Source: Bacteroidota bacterium
GTDB taxonomy: Bacteria > Bacteroidota > Ignavibacteria > SZUA-365
Assembly (NCBI GenBank): GCA_003246455.1
Contig: QKAF01000153.1
Coordinates: forward strand, 1-47,960
Direction of reading: 5' to 3'
DNA length: 47,960 bases
In this document: positions 23,887 through 32,848 of the stretch, piece by piece
Position numbering within the stretch: position 1 is the stretch's first letter
How the letters are laid out: each line of letters begins with the position of its first letter
Program-made: the position numbers and the translations under genes
Notes under the pieces: model-generated
Told to the model about the DNA's origin: nothing
The model's database searches: none
Seen by the model: the letters and a program-made list of their open reading frames with translations, nothing else

Positions 23887-25494
23887 ATGCGTCTCTATCA
23901 CACGCTCAGCTTCAAGCTCATCGCCCTGATTTTCTTCGCCCTTTTCGTGGTGACGCTCGGCGTGAGCTATGTTCATGTCGAAGCGCAGAGTTCCTTTCTC
24001 GAGCGGACGGTCCATCTCTGTGCCGAACGCGCCAGCGCCTTCGCCAAGGCGGCCCTCCTCCAGGGGATGCAGGAAAACCACCCCGACGTCATTCGCCAGA
24101 CCATCTCCGATATCGGCGTCGCCCGTGGCATCGAACGCGTCAGCATCTATGACAAGAACGGCCGCATCGCCTACTCCTCCGTCGAATCGCAGGTCAACCG
24201 CGTCGTGGACACCAGGGATCTTGCATGCGCACCGTGTCACGGCGAAAGCAGCAATTTCACACAGACCAGCAGTCAGGAATTCATGCGCATCTACGATTCC
24301 GACGCCGGTCACCGCGTGCTGGGACTGATCACCCCGATCAACAACATGCAGTCCTGTTCCGACGCCTCCTGTCACGTGCACCCCGCGGAACAGACGGTGC
24401 TCGGCGTTCTCGACGTGCAGATGTCGCTCGAGAGCATCGACGCGCAGGCGAAAAACGTCCGTGTGGTCGTGATCATTTCCTCGCTCCTGACCTTTATCGT
24501 CCTTGCCGGTGCGACGGCGGTATTCGTTTTCTTCTTCGTGCACAAACCGGTGAAATCGGTGATCGAGGGAACGCACAAGCTCGCCACCGGCGATCTGGGG
24601 CATACGATTCCTCTGCGCAGAAAGGACGAACTCGGACAGCTCGTGAAATCGTTCAACAGAATGGCGCATGAGCTCGAACGAACCAAGGGCCAGCTGGTCG
24701 AATGGTCGAATACGCTTGAGGACAAGGTCGCCTCGAAGACCGAGGAACTCAACAAGGTGCAGGTGCAGATCCTGCACATGGAGAAAATGGCGTCTCTCGG
24801 CAAACTCAGCTCCGTGATCGCGCACGAGCTCAACAATCCCCTCGCGGGCATTCTCACGTACGCGCGGCTGATAGAAAAGCGGCTCGGTGCGGAACATGTC
24901 GATGAAAAGAAATACGCCGCGATGCAGAAAGACATTGTGCTCATCGCGGATGAGGCGCGGCGCTGCGGCGATATCGTAAAGAACCTGCTCTTCTTCGCGC
25001 GGGGTCGCGAGGGAGAGTACCGCCAGGCCGACCTCAACGAGGTCATCGAGAAAACCATCAAACTCGTCCACCACAAAATCGACCTGTACGAAATCCGTCT
25101 CGATGTGCATGTGCCGGTGGAACCCCTGCTCGCGACCTGCGATCAGAATTTGATTCAGCAGACCGTGCTTGCGATCATCATGAACGCCATCGAAGCCATG
25201 CCCGAGGGCGGGCGGCTTTCCGTCTTCCTGTCCTCCGACAATGGCGGCGCGACGATCCGCATCACCGATACCGGCATCGGCATTTCCGAATCCGACCAGC
25301 GGATGATTTTCGAACCGTTTTTCACCACGAAGGAAGAAGGCCACGGCACGGGACTGGGACTTTCTGTCGCCTACGGCATCATCCAGAGTCACGACGGACG
25401 CATCACGGTGGAAAGCGCTCCGGGCAAGGGCGCGACGTTCACCATTTCCATCCCCATTTTCGGTCCCGCATCATATCGGCAGGAGCACGCATGA
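23887..25494 (+). CDS. Sensor histidine kinase with periplasmic haem c motifs
   Basis: A 535-residue inner-membrane kinase. Helix 1 (about 8-28) and helix 2 (about 194-218) enclose a periplasmic domain with CAPCH (114-118), a canonical CxxCH haem-attachment site, and CSDASCH (157-163), a CX4CH variant. A HAMP domain (about 219-272), a coiled stretch, HisKA with His313 (IAHELNNP) and an HATPase domain with GTGLGLSVAYGI follow. The sensor half should therefore bind one or two c-type haems and report redox state or a small gaseous or anionic ligand. SD GAGGAG precedes the ATG. The stop overlaps the ATG of the response regulator (ATGA). It lies directly downstream of the redox genes and probably controls them through that regulator. 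Confidence 0.93.
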   Translation: MRLYHTLSFKLIALIFFALFVVTLGVSYVHVEAQSSFLERTVHLCAERASAFAKAALLQGMQENHPDVIRQTISDIGVARGIERVSIYDKNGRIAYSSVESQVNRVVDTRDLACAPCHGESSNFTQTSSQEFMRIYDSDAGHRVLGLITPINNMQSCSDASCHVHPAEQTVLGVLDVQMSLESIDAQAKNVRVVVIISSLLTFIVLAGATAVFVFFFVHKPVKSVIEGTHKLATGDLGHTIPLRRKDELGQLVKSFNRMAHELERTKGQLVEWSNTLEDKVASKTEELNKVQVQILHMEKMASLGKLSSVIAHELNNPLAGILTYARLIEKRLGAEHVDEKKYAAMQKDIVLIADEARRCGDIVKNLLFFARGREGEYRQADLNEVIEKTIKLVHHKIDLYEIRLDVHVPVEPLLATCDQNLIQQTVLAIIMNAIEAMPEGGRLSVFLSSDNGGATIRITDTGIGISESDQRMIFEPFFTTKEEGHGTGLGLSVAYGIIQSHDGRITVESAPGKGATFTISIPIFGPASYRQEHA

Positions 25495-26849
25495 CCGCCT
25501 TCGACCCCTCGGATATCACCATCATGATCGTCGACGACGAGCCCAGCGTACGCCAGTCCCTGGCGGCCTGGTTCGAAGACGACGGCTACGGCATCGTCAC
25601 GGCACAGAACGCCGCCGAAGCGCTGCAGTGCATGCAGGATCACACTGTGGATATCATTCTCCTCGACATCAAGATGCCGGGAATGGACGGGCTTGCGCTG
25701 CAGGATCGCATCCGTGAATTCAACAAGGAAGTCATCATCATCATCATCACGGCGTTCGCGACGGTCGACACCGCGGTCCGCGCGCTCAAGGCGGGAGCGT
25801 TCGATTACACCACAAAACCCGTGGACCCTGACGAACTGTCGCATCTCGTGCACAACGCCGTCGAAAAAATCCGGCTCCAGCGGGAGAATCTCGCCCTGCG
25901 CGAAAGCATCGACCACCTTCAGTTCGTCGACGACATCATCGGGGAAAGCGCGCCCATGCAGCAGGTGCTCGAACTGGTGAAAACCGTCGCGCCGACCGAC
26001 TCGACCGTGCTCATCCTCGGTGAGAGCGGCACCGGAAAGGAGCTGATCGCCCGCGCGATTCACATGAACAGCCGCCGACGATACTTCCCCATCATTCCGG
26101 TCAACTGCGGCGCGCTGCCCGAAACGCTGCTGGAAAGCGAGCTTTTCGGTCACGAAAAAGGGGCATTCACCGGCGCGCAGTATCGCCGCAAGGGGAAATT
26201 CGAGATGGCGCAGGGCGGCTCGCTTTTCCTCGACGAGATCGGGACGCTGAGTCTGAAATCCCAGATCGATCTGCTGCGCGTCCTCGAAGACCGTGAATTT
26301 CACCGTCTCGGCGGCGAGCGGAGTGTGAAGGCCGATTTCCGGCTGATCTGCGCGACAAACGTCGATCTGGAACGCGAGGTGAAAACCGCGATTTTCCGTG
26401 AGGATCTGTACTACCGCATCAACGTCTTCACGATTCACCTGCCGGCGCTCCGGGAGCGTCGCGCCGACATTCCCCTGCTCGCCACGCATTTCGTCCAGCG
26501 GCACGCCCGGTCGATGAACCGCGCAACACCTGAGCTCAGCACCGAAGCCATGGACGTCCTGCTGACACACGACTGGCCGGGGAATGTGCGGGAGCTGGAG
26601 AACGCCATTGAACGCGCAGTCGTCATCAACAAGTCGGGCGTCATCACGCCCGCGGATCTGCCCCTGCAGATCGGTCGAAACAGCGCTCCCCCGCGAGGCA
26701 CCTCTCTTTCCGAGATGGAGAAGGAACACATCCAGCACATGCTGGACGAGAACGCCTGGAACATCTCCCGCACCGCGGAAAAGCTCGGGATCGACAGGGT
26801 CACCCTGTACAACAAACTCGAGAAGTACGGTCTGAAACGGCCCGAGTAA
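25491..26849 (+). CDS. Sigma-54-dependent response regulator (NtrC family) of the redox locus
   Basis: A 452-residue activator with a receiver domain (Asp59 in IILLDIKMPGMDG), an AAA+ domain with Walker A GESGTGKE (177-184), the sigma-54 contact loop GAFTGA (224-229) and Walker B GGSLFLDEIG, and a C-terminal Fis-type helix-turn-helix (NISRTAEKLGIDRVTLYNKLEKYG). All motifs are intact. It overlaps the upstream kinase gene by four bases, so the two form a cognate pair. The candidate sigma-54 promoter and palindromes upstream of 20038 are its most obvious target. Confidence 0.95.
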   Translation: MTAFDPSDITIMIVDDEPSVRQSLAAWFEDDGYGIVTAQNAAEALQCMQDHTVDIILLDIKMPGMDGLALQDRIREFNKEVIIIIITAFATVDTAVRALKAGAFDYTTKPVDPDELSHLVHNAVEKIRLQRENLALRESIDHLQFVDDIIGESAPMQQVLELVKTVAPTDSTVLILGESGTGKELIARAIHMNSRRRYFPIIPVNCGALPETLLESELFGHEKGAFTGAQYRRKGKFEMAQGGSLFLDEIGTLSLKSQIDLLRVLEDREFHRLGGERSVKADFRLICATNVDLEREVKTAIFREDLYYRINVFTIHLPALRERRADIPLLATHFVQRHARSMNRATPELSTEAMDVLLTHDWPGNVRELENAIERAVVINKSGVITPADLPLQIGRNSAPPRGTSLSEMEKEHIQHMLDENAWNISRTAEKLGIDRVTLYNKLEKYGLKRPE

Positions 26850-26857
26850 TACCCGGT

Positions 26858-27391
26858 ATGAGGGAAGTGACCGTCATACCCCTGGGATCGCACCCCCGCG
26901 ACGTCGAGCTCGAGCAGCTGAAAACGGGCATCGAGCGGGTCATTTCCGTGGAAATCACCATCGCCCCGCGTCCTCTGGATATCGACGGCGCACTCGACGT
27001 GTCCCGAAAACAGTACCATTCCACCTCCATACTGGCGACGCTGCTGCAGCAGTCCGACGTGCAGACCGAGCGGGTGCTCGGCATCACGCCGTTCGATCTT
27101 TTTGTCCCTGTTCTCACCTTCGTATTCGGGCAGGCCCAGCTCAATGACCGCGCCGCGGTCTTCTCCACCTTCCGTCTTCATAACGAGTTCTACGGTCTTC
27201 CCCGGTCAGGAGAACTCCTCATGGGCCGCTGCATCAAGGAAGCGCTGCACGAGCTGGGGCACACGTTCGGACTGCGGCACTGTATCACGCAGCCCTGCGT
27301 GATGAACTCTTCCACCTACGTCGAAGACATCGACCTGAAACCGGCGGATTTCTGTTTGCCTTGCCGAGAGCACCTGGGAGTCGTACTATAG
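26858..27391 (+). CDS. amzA: Archaemetzincin-type zinc metalloprotease
   Basis: A 177-residue protein with the archaemetzincin signature: HELGHTFGLRH (His131, Glu132, His135, His141), the adjacent Cys142, Cys147, and Cys166-x2-Cys169 that bind a second structural zinc. The length is typical of AmzA. There is no signal peptide, so it is cytoplasmic. Family members are zinc-dependent aminopeptidase-like enzymes of uncertain natural substrate. It begins eight bases after the response regulator gene on the same strand, so it is likely to be co-transcribed with it, although a functional link to redox control is not obvious. All zinc ligands and the catalytic glutamate are present. Confidence 0.92.
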   Translation: MREVTVIPLGSHPRDVELEQLKTGIERVISVEITIAPRPLDIDGALDVSRKQYHSTSILATLLQQSDVQTERVLGITPFDLFVPVLTFVFGQAQLNDRAAVFSTFRLHNEFYGLPRSGELLMGRCIKEALHELGHTFGLRHCITQPCVMNSSTYVEDIDLKPADFCLPCREHLGVVL

Positions 27392-27443
27392 CAGAAGTTC
27401 AGGGAGAACCACTGCCTTATTCGACATATCCAGGGAGACCCGC

Positions 27444-28802
27444 ATGAAGCATTCATGTCTTTCACGCATGTACGCGTGGAGCACTCTGCTCCTCATTTCC
27501 GTCACACCATCCGCCGCGCAGCCGTGGTCCTACGATTTCGGCAGCGGAAACGCGCTGCACACCACCGGTATCAGCACGTCCTTCCTGCCCCCGCCGCCAT
27601 CGGGCAACACCCGCGTACGCATCGGCACGCAGGGCGGATCGGCGCGTCTCGCCGACCCGGGAAGCCCTCTGCTGGGGAGCGGATCCGAGGCCGTGCTCAC
27701 CGCACCGACGGGGTCCTCGCTCAATAAAATGCAATGGTACGATTTCAACGGCACGCGGCTGTTCACCCTGCAGGCACGCATCATTATCGGCGGCGGTCCC
27801 GGGGACACCTATTTTTTCTGCGGCAACGGCAGCTGTTTCAGTGACAACGTCGGATTCTCTTCCAGTCAGATCTTCACCGGTCTGCGGTGGAGACGCGACA
27901 GCAGCGGCCTGCAGCTGGCAATCCGCGACGGGAGCGGATGGACTGCCGCGACGCCTTCTTCCTTCCCGGCAGATTCCATGCATCTGCTTGAGATCTATGC
28001 CAATAACTCGAGTAACAGCAACACCTACGTCCACGGCAGCTCACAGACTCTCCCGCCCTTTTCCTGCGATGTGTGGGTCGACGACAGCCTGTTGTTCGAT
28101 AATCTTCCGGGGGCGGGACTCGCTGACAGTCTCGATATCGACTCCTTCATGTTCTACATGTCGGCAAGCCCGGCGAACGACACCCAGCTCCTCCTCGATG
28201 ATATCACGTACACCAGCAGCATCGCGGGACAGCCACTGCCGGTTGAACTGACGGCGTTCGAAGCCCGGCTGCATGAACACGGTATCCGGCTTCGCTGGCG
28301 GACGGAAACGGAAATTCAGAATTTCGGTTTCGAAATTCAGCGATATTCCGGGAGCGGCGAATGGCAGGCAATCGGCTTCGTTGCGGGAGACGGCGACCGG
28401 TACTCGCCGCGATGGTACGACTGGATCGACACGCTGAGAGGCACAACGGGACGATGCAGCTACCGCCTCCGTCAGATCGACCGCGACGGCGGCAGCACCC
28501 TTTCGCCGGAATGCCGCGTCGAGGAAGAATCGGCTCGCAAAGGTCTCCGGCTCGGTATCCCGTGGCCGAACCCCGCGCGCGAGTACGTGACGATTCCGCT
28601 TCACGCCGAAATCGGCTGCAGCATTCAGATAGAAATCATATCGCTCGCAGGAAGGCAGGCGGAGATCCTTTCCCCCGTGCGTTTCCTCCCAGCCGGTGCA
28701 GAGGAACTGCGCCTGCCCTGCGGGCATCTTCCCCGTGGTCTGCATCTCGTCGCGGTACACAGCGGCGGAGGAATGCAGTCCCGTCTCGTCCTGCTGCACT
28801 GA
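27444..28802 (+). CDS. Secreted protein with T9SS-type C-terminal sorting domain
   Basis: A 452-residue protein with a Sec signal peptide (residues 1-26, PSAAQ). Residues about 27-260 look like a beta-sandwich (repeated SG, GNGSC and DDSLLFDNL stretches), resembling a carbohydrate-binding or concanavalin-like domain, but I do not recognise a precise family. A module LPVELTAFEARLHEHGIRLRW...FEIQRY, common in surface proteins of Bacteroidota and relatives, follows at about 265-360. The end WPNPAREYVTIPLHAE...EIISLAGRQAEIL matches the type A sorting domain recognised by the type IX system. It is probably exported to the cell surface. The function is unknown. Confidence 0.8.
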   Translation: MKHSCLSRMYAWSTLLLISVTPSAAQPWSYDFGSGNALHTTGISTSFLPPPPSGNTRVRIGTQGGSARLADPGSPLLGSGSEAVLTAPTGSSLNKMQWYDFNGTRLFTLQARIIIGGGPGDTYFFCGNGSCFSDNVGFSSSQIFTGLRWRRDSSGLQLAIRDGSGWTAATPSSFPADSMHLLEIYANNSSNSNTYVHGSSQTLPPFSCDVWVDDSLLFDNLPGAGLADSLDIDSFMFYMSASPANDTQLLLDDITYTSSIAGQPLPVELTAFEARLHEHGIRLRWRTETEIQNFGFEIQRYSGSGEWQAIGFVAGDGDRYSPRWYDWIDTLRGTTGRCSYRLRQIDRDGGSTLSPECRVEEESARKGLRLGIPWPNPAREYVTIPLHAEIGCSIQIEIISLAGRQAEILSPVRFLPAGAEELRLPCGHLPRGLHLVAVHSGGGMQSRLVLLH

Positions 28803-28988
28803 CCAGCGGTCGTGGCATCAGCATACAACGCTTCCCGCGACAACTCGCTTTCCGCGGTATTTGCGCCGCCTGCAGAAATTTTCCGGCGTGAACCGGCGTC
28901 CCGGAAAAATCACGCGATAAGAATGGCCGATTTGAGCCCGTTTTCACTGTTTATATCGTCCAGGTTCCCAGGCATTGCTTTTTTTTCT

Positions 28989-29018
28989 TGACAACGTGCA
29001 GCGGAGTGCCTATGTTTG
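28989..29018 (+). promoter_or_regulatory. Promoter of the TetR-regulated export operon
   Basis: TTGACA, 17 bases, TATGTT, followed by TG: this fits a housekeeping promoter and also the Bacteroidota-type TTG/TAnnTTTG pattern. The operator palindrome at 29029-29044 starts about 11 bases downstream of it. Confidence 0.65.
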
Positions 29019-29028
29019 TCCATACGGT

Positions 29029-29044
29029 TTAACCATATGGTTAA
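29029..29044. promoter_or_regulatory. Operator palindrome TTAACCATATGGTTAA
   Basis: A perfect 16-base dyad directly after the promoter and before the chosen tetR start codon at 29061. The position and symmetry are those of a TetR-family autorepressor site. A repressor bound here would block the entire tetR-efflux operon. Confidence 0.7.
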
Positions 29045-29060
29045 TCTATTTGGTAAAAAC

Positions 29061-29693
29061 ATGAGCACAAACACCTTTTCCGACACGGAACATCAGATAC
29101 TCGAAGCAGCACTGCTCGAATTCAGCACGCACGGACGGCAGGGAGCCCGCATGCAGTGCATCGCCGACCGCGCGGGACTGAACAAGGCCCTGATACACTA
29201 CTATTTTCGAAACAAGGAGCGCCTGTACGAGGAAGTGTTCCGCTACGTGTTTCAGCGCTACTTTCGCCGCCTGGGCGAAACGCTGCGGCGCGACGGTGAT
29301 TTTCCGACGGTACTTCGTGCGTTCATCAACCGGTATCTCGATCTGCTGAACGAGAATCCCGCGCTCCCCATGTTCCTCCTGCGTGAAGTCTCCGAGGGTG
29401 CCCCGGTGTTCAGTCGCCGTATCTCCGAGATCGTGGAGATCAGTCCTGACGGGATGCCCTACCTCCTGCTTCAGCTGTTCGCAAAAGCGAGCAGCAGCGG
29501 AGAAATCCGTCATACTGATCCCTTCCAGGCTCTGATATCCATCATGGGCACATGCATCTATTTTTTTGCGGGATTCCCCATCTTCGCCGCGCTCATGCCG
29601 GAGCTGCAGGATCGCCGGGAAGAACTGGTCGAACAGCGGAAAGAACACATTTTCGAACTCGTCTATTACGGACTCAAACCCCGAACGGAGTAA
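29061..29693 (+). CDS. TetR family transcriptional repressor
   Basis: About 210 residues. The ATG at 29061 is chosen; earlier in-frame starts (TTG 29016, ATG 29037) overlap the promoter and operator. The N-terminal helix-turn-helix is typical: FSDTEHQILEAALLEFSTHGRQGARMQCIADRAG...LIHYYFRNKERLY. The C-terminal ligand domain is all-helical with hydrophobic stretches that would form an effector pocket. It heads an operon of TolC, HlyD, two ABC ATPases and two permeases. In gene content this parallels CecR with YbhGFSR in E. coli. It probably represses its own operon through the palindrome at 29029-29044. The ligand is not predictable. Confidence 0.92.
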   Translation: MSTNTFSDTEHQILEAALLEFSTHGRQGARMQCIADRAGLNKALIHYYFRNKERLYEEVFRYVFQRYFRRLGETLRRDGDFPTVLRAFINRYLDLLNENPALPMFLLREVSEGAPVFSRRISEIVEISPDGMPYLLLQLFAKASSSGEIRHTDPFQALISIMGTCIYFFAGFPIFAALMPELQDRREELVEQRKEHIFELVYYGLKPRTE

Positions 29694-29697
29694 ATTC

Positions 29698-31014
29698 ATG
29701 CCACGATACGTTCTTCTCATCGGGCTGCTCATCATTTCCTGTTCCGCTTTCGCACCGCCGCTCTCCGCACAGCGCGTGCGCACGCTCGAGGAGGTGCAGC
29801 AGTACGCACGCGAGCATGCCGAGGAACCGGCGATTGCGCGCCTCGAGCTTGAGCATGCCGAGCGCGGCGTCGACGCCGTCCGCTCGCAGCGTCTGCCGCG
29901 CGTCGATCTCTCCGCATCGTATACCCACGTCAGTGAAACCGGGGGTATCGATCTTGCCATCCCGGGACTCATTTCGCGCAGCATCCGTTTCGGCGACGGG
30001 AATCTCTATGAAACCGCGGTCACGGCCAGCGTCCCGCTCTTCACCGGGTTCCGGCTGCAGTCTGCGCAGCGCATGCAGGAAACACAGGCGGCCATTGCCG
30101 GTGCCCAGCTGCAGGGAACGGTGACGTCGCTGCATAACCGCATCGCGGCGGCATACCGCCAGGCTCAGCTCTCGCTGCGCACTCGCGCGATCTATGAACA
30201 GCAGCTGCAGTATCTCGATACGCAGCTGGCGACATTGAAAAAACTCCTGGCGCAGGGACAGGTACTCCCATACGACACGCTGCTGCTCTCCACACGCATG
30301 AGCGCACTGCGCGTCGAGCAGGCGTCCGCCGATGCTGCGTACCGCAACGCGAAAATCACCGTCGCGGATCTTGCGAACCTCGAGCCCGATTTTGACGTCA
30401 CGGCCGAAATCGCGGATCAGTCCCCCCTTTCGGTTGAAGATGAAAACGTGCTGATAGAGCAAGCGCTCACCAATCGCAGCGATCTCGCGGTACTCCGGGA
30501 GCTGGGTACGATCGGCGACGAACGCATCCGTTCGGAAAAGGCGTCGTACCTCCCGTCCCTCTCGGCGTTCGCATCGTACCGATACGGAAAGCCCGGTGTG
30601 GACCAGGTTTCCAATGAGTGGATGAATTATTACACCGCAGGCGTCGCGCTGCAGTGGAACCTCTGGTCATGGGGCGGCGATCGCAGCCGCGTCGATCAGC
30701 AGGAAATCCAGCGGCGGGAGACCGACCTGCGGACGATCCGGCTCGAGCGTCAGCTGCGCGCAGCGGTGCACGGGCTGCGGAACGATCTGGCAGTGCTGGT
30801 GGAAACCCGCTCCATGCTCGATGACCAGGTGCGACAGGAGCGCGCGAAACGCGCGCTGCTCCAGGCACGCGCGGACCAGGGCCTTGCCACCGCCACGGAG
30901 CTGGTCGACGCGGAAACGGCGCTGACGACAGCCCTCCTCCGCCGCGAGCAGGTGGATATTCAGTACCTGCTCAAACTCACGGAACTCGCGAATACAATCG
31001 GTAAAGAAATATAG
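29698..31014 (+). CDS. TolC family outer-membrane efflux protein
   Basis: About 438 residues, starting at the ATG at 29698 (GGAG eight bases upstream), five bases after the tetR stop. A signal peptide (residues 1-24, LSA-Q) precedes long amphipathic helices arranged in the two-fold repeat typical of TolC/OEP channels, with the usual patterns LEEVQQYAREH near the start and GLATATELVDAETAL near the end. It forms the outer-membrane duct of the export system encoded by the following five genes. Length is normal for the family. Confidence 0.92.
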   Translation: MPRYVLLIGLLIISCSAFAPPLSAQRVRTLEEVQQYAREHAEEPAIARLELEHAERGVDAVRSQRLPRVDLSASYTHVSETGGIDLAIPGLISRSIRFGDGNLYETAVTASVPLFTGFRLQSAQRMQETQAAIAGAQLQGTVTSLHNRIAAAYRQAQLSLRTRAIYEQQLQYLDTQLATLKKLLAQGQVLPYDTLLLSTRMSALRVEQASADAAYRNAKITVADLANLEPDFDVTAEIADQSPLSVEDENVLIEQALTNRSDLAVLRELGTIGDERIRSEKASYLPSLSAFASYRYGKPGVDQVSNEWMNYYTAGVALQWNLWSWGGDRSRVDQQEIQRRETDLRTIRLERQLRAAVHGLRNDLAVLVETRSMLDDQVRQERAKRALLQARADQGLATATELVDAETALTTALLRREQVDIQYLLKLTELANTIGKEI

Positions 31015-31025
31015 GAGACGAATTC

Positions 31026-31916
31026 ATGAACCTGCGCATTCTTTCCGCGCTGTCCGTCCTGCTGCTGGCTACCGCATGCTCGAAGGGCGACGAAAAGGAC
31101 ATTGTCTTCACGGGCATCATGGATGCCAACACGGTGCGCGTGAGCGCGGAGACACCCGGACGCGTCCTCGCACTCTACGCCGATGAGGGTGAAGCTGTCG
31201 TCAGGGACAGTACGATCGCGGTCATCGAAACCGAACGGCTCGGGTATCAGCTCGATCAGACCGACGCGATGCTCAGCGAACTGCAGCATCAGACCGCGGC
31301 CTCGCAATCCCGTCTGCAGGCCGCCCGCGTGCAGCGGGAGAATCTTGCACGGAAATACCAGCGTTTCAAGACGCTGCTCGAACAGAACGCGGCGACGCAG
31401 CAGATGGTCGACGACCTGAAGACGCAGCTCGACGCGAGTGACGATGAATTGTCCGCCGCGGAAGCGGCCCTCGCCGCCCTGCGGAGCAAACGCGCACAGA
31501 TCGCCTCCGGCGGCGACATTGTCCGCAAGCAGCAGCGGGACGCCCGGATCACCGCTCCCCTCGACGGTCGCGTACTGGTGCGCTATACCGAAGTCGGAGA
31601 ATTTCTCGGTATCGGTGCTCCCCTGTTCGAAGTCGCGGATCTTCGTGAAATGTGGACGCGCATCTACGTTTCGGAAACGCAGCTCCCCGACGTGCATCTC
31701 GGACAGCAGGTGCGCGTGGAGATCGACGGCTCCTCGTCGGATTTTACCGGCCGCATCAGCTGGATTTCCGACAAGGCGGAATTCACTCCGAAAACCATTC
31801 TCACAGAGGAGACGCGCACGGCCCTGGTGTACCCGGTCAAGGTGACGATCGCGAACAGCGGGAACATGCTCAAAATCGGCATGCCGGTGACGGTGCACGT
31901 GGAAAAGGGCTCCTGA
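31026..31916 (+). CDS. HlyD-family periplasmic adaptor lipoprotein
   Basis: A 296-residue membrane-fusion protein with a lipoprotein signal ending LATAC (Cys18). It has a split lipoyl/barrel-sandwich domain (GRVLALYADEGEAVV and ARITAPLDGRVLVRY) around a helical hairpin rich in Gln and Ala (about 75-165), followed by a beta-barrel domain. It bridges the ABC-2 permeases and TolC. It is of the YbhG type in length and context. The stop overlaps the next ATG by one base (TGATG). Confidence 0.92.
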   Translation: MNLRILSALSVLLLATACSKGDEKDIVFTGIMDANTVRVSAETPGRVLALYADEGEAVVRDSTIAVIETERLGYQLDQTDAMLSELQHQTAASQSRLQAARVQRENLARKYQRFKTLLEQNAATQQMVDDLKTQLDASDDELSAAEAALAALRSKRAQIASGGDIVRKQQRDARITAPLDGRVLVRYTEVGEFLGIGAPLFEVADLREMWTRIYVSETQLPDVHLGQQVRVEIDGSSSDFTGRISWISDKAEFTPKTILTEETRTALVYPVKVTIANSGNMLKIGMPVTVHVEKGS

Positions 31917-32848
31917 TGGAAACACTGGTCTCCGTAGACGGATTCTCCAAGTCGTACGGCAAACAGCAGGCGGTGGCGGATCTCGGATTCGAGATCCGGG
32001 CGGGCGAACTGTTCGGTTTGATCGGACCCGACGGTGCCGGGAAAACCACCACGATGCGCACCCTGGTCACACTGCTGCGCCCCGATACCGGCACGCTGCA
32101 TGTGCATGGATTCGATGTGGTCAGGGATGTCCGGCAGGTGCGCGCGATCACCGGGTACATGCCGCAGCGATTCTCGCTCTACCCCGACCTTTCCGTCGAC
32201 CAGAACCTGCGGTTCTTCGCAGACCTCTTCGCCGTTCCGAAAAAGGAGCTTCCCGCGCGTCTCGAGCGGCTGTATCGATTCAGCCGGCTTCAGCCCTTTG
32301 CCGACCGGCTCGCGGGACGGCTTTCCGGGGGCATGAAGCAGAAGCTCGCGCTGTCCTGCACCCTCATCCACAACCCGGTTCTGCTGGTCCTCGACGAACC
32401 CACCACGGGCGTGGATCCGGTTTCGCGCAATGAGTTCTGGGCCATTCTGCGGGAGCTCCGGGAACAGGGCGTCACGATCATCGTATCGACGCCGTATATG
32501 GATGAAGCCCTGTTCTGCGACCGTATCGTCATCATGCACGAGGGCCATGCTCTCGCGCAGGGCACGCCGGAAGAACTCACGAAAATGATGAAGCTGCCGA
32601 TGTACGCCCTGCGTGATGCCGAAGTCGTGATGCGATTTGCCGCCATCGAGCGGGTTCCCGGCGTGGTATCCGTCCAGACCTTCGGCGATACGCTGCATAT
32701 CACCGCTGCCGAAAATTCTGACCGGTCTACGCTCGCCGAGGGCATCGGAAGCGCTCTCGGACGCCGGGTCGAACTCGATCCGATCGATCCGTCGCTCGAA
32801 GACGTGTTCATATCCCTCGTGGAAAAGGAGGCCCGGCATGCAGCCTGA
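31916..32848 (+). CDS. ABC transporter ATPase, first of a split YbhF-like pair
   Basis: A 310-residue nucleotide-binding subunit with Walker A GPDGAGKTTTMR, signature LSGGMKQKLALS, Walker B VLLVLDEPTTGVDP and a C-terminal extension of about 80 residues as in drug-export ATPases. It resembles the first half of YbhF. Its start overlaps the stop of the HlyD gene. It energises the ABC-2 permeases downstream. The earlier in-frame start is rejected because it would overlap the HlyD gene over most of its domain. Confidence 0.93.
   Translation: METLVSVDGFSKSYGKQQAVADLGFEIRAGELFGLIGPDGAGKTTTMRTLVTLLRPDTGTLHVHGFDVVRDVRQVRAITGYMPQRFSLYPDLSVDQNLRFFADLFAVPKKELPARLERLYRFSRLQPFADRLAGRLSGGMKQKLALSCTLIHNPVLLVLDEPTTGVDPVSRNEFWAILRELREQGVTIIVSTPYMDEALFCDRIVIMHEGHALAQGTPEELTKMMKLPMYALRDAEVVMRFAAIERVPGVVSVQTFGDTLHITAAENSDRSTLAEGIGSALGRRVELDPIDPSLEDVFISLVEKEARHAA

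Larger units (their letters stand above)
28803..29060. other. Intergenic region with tetR promoter and a hairpin
   Basis: A non-coding stretch of 258 bases. It holds an inverted repeat TTTTCCGG-N14-CCGGAAAA (28879-28908) that may end transcription of the upstream secreted-protein gene, then the tetR promoter and operator. No other gene is seen. Confidence 0.5.
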
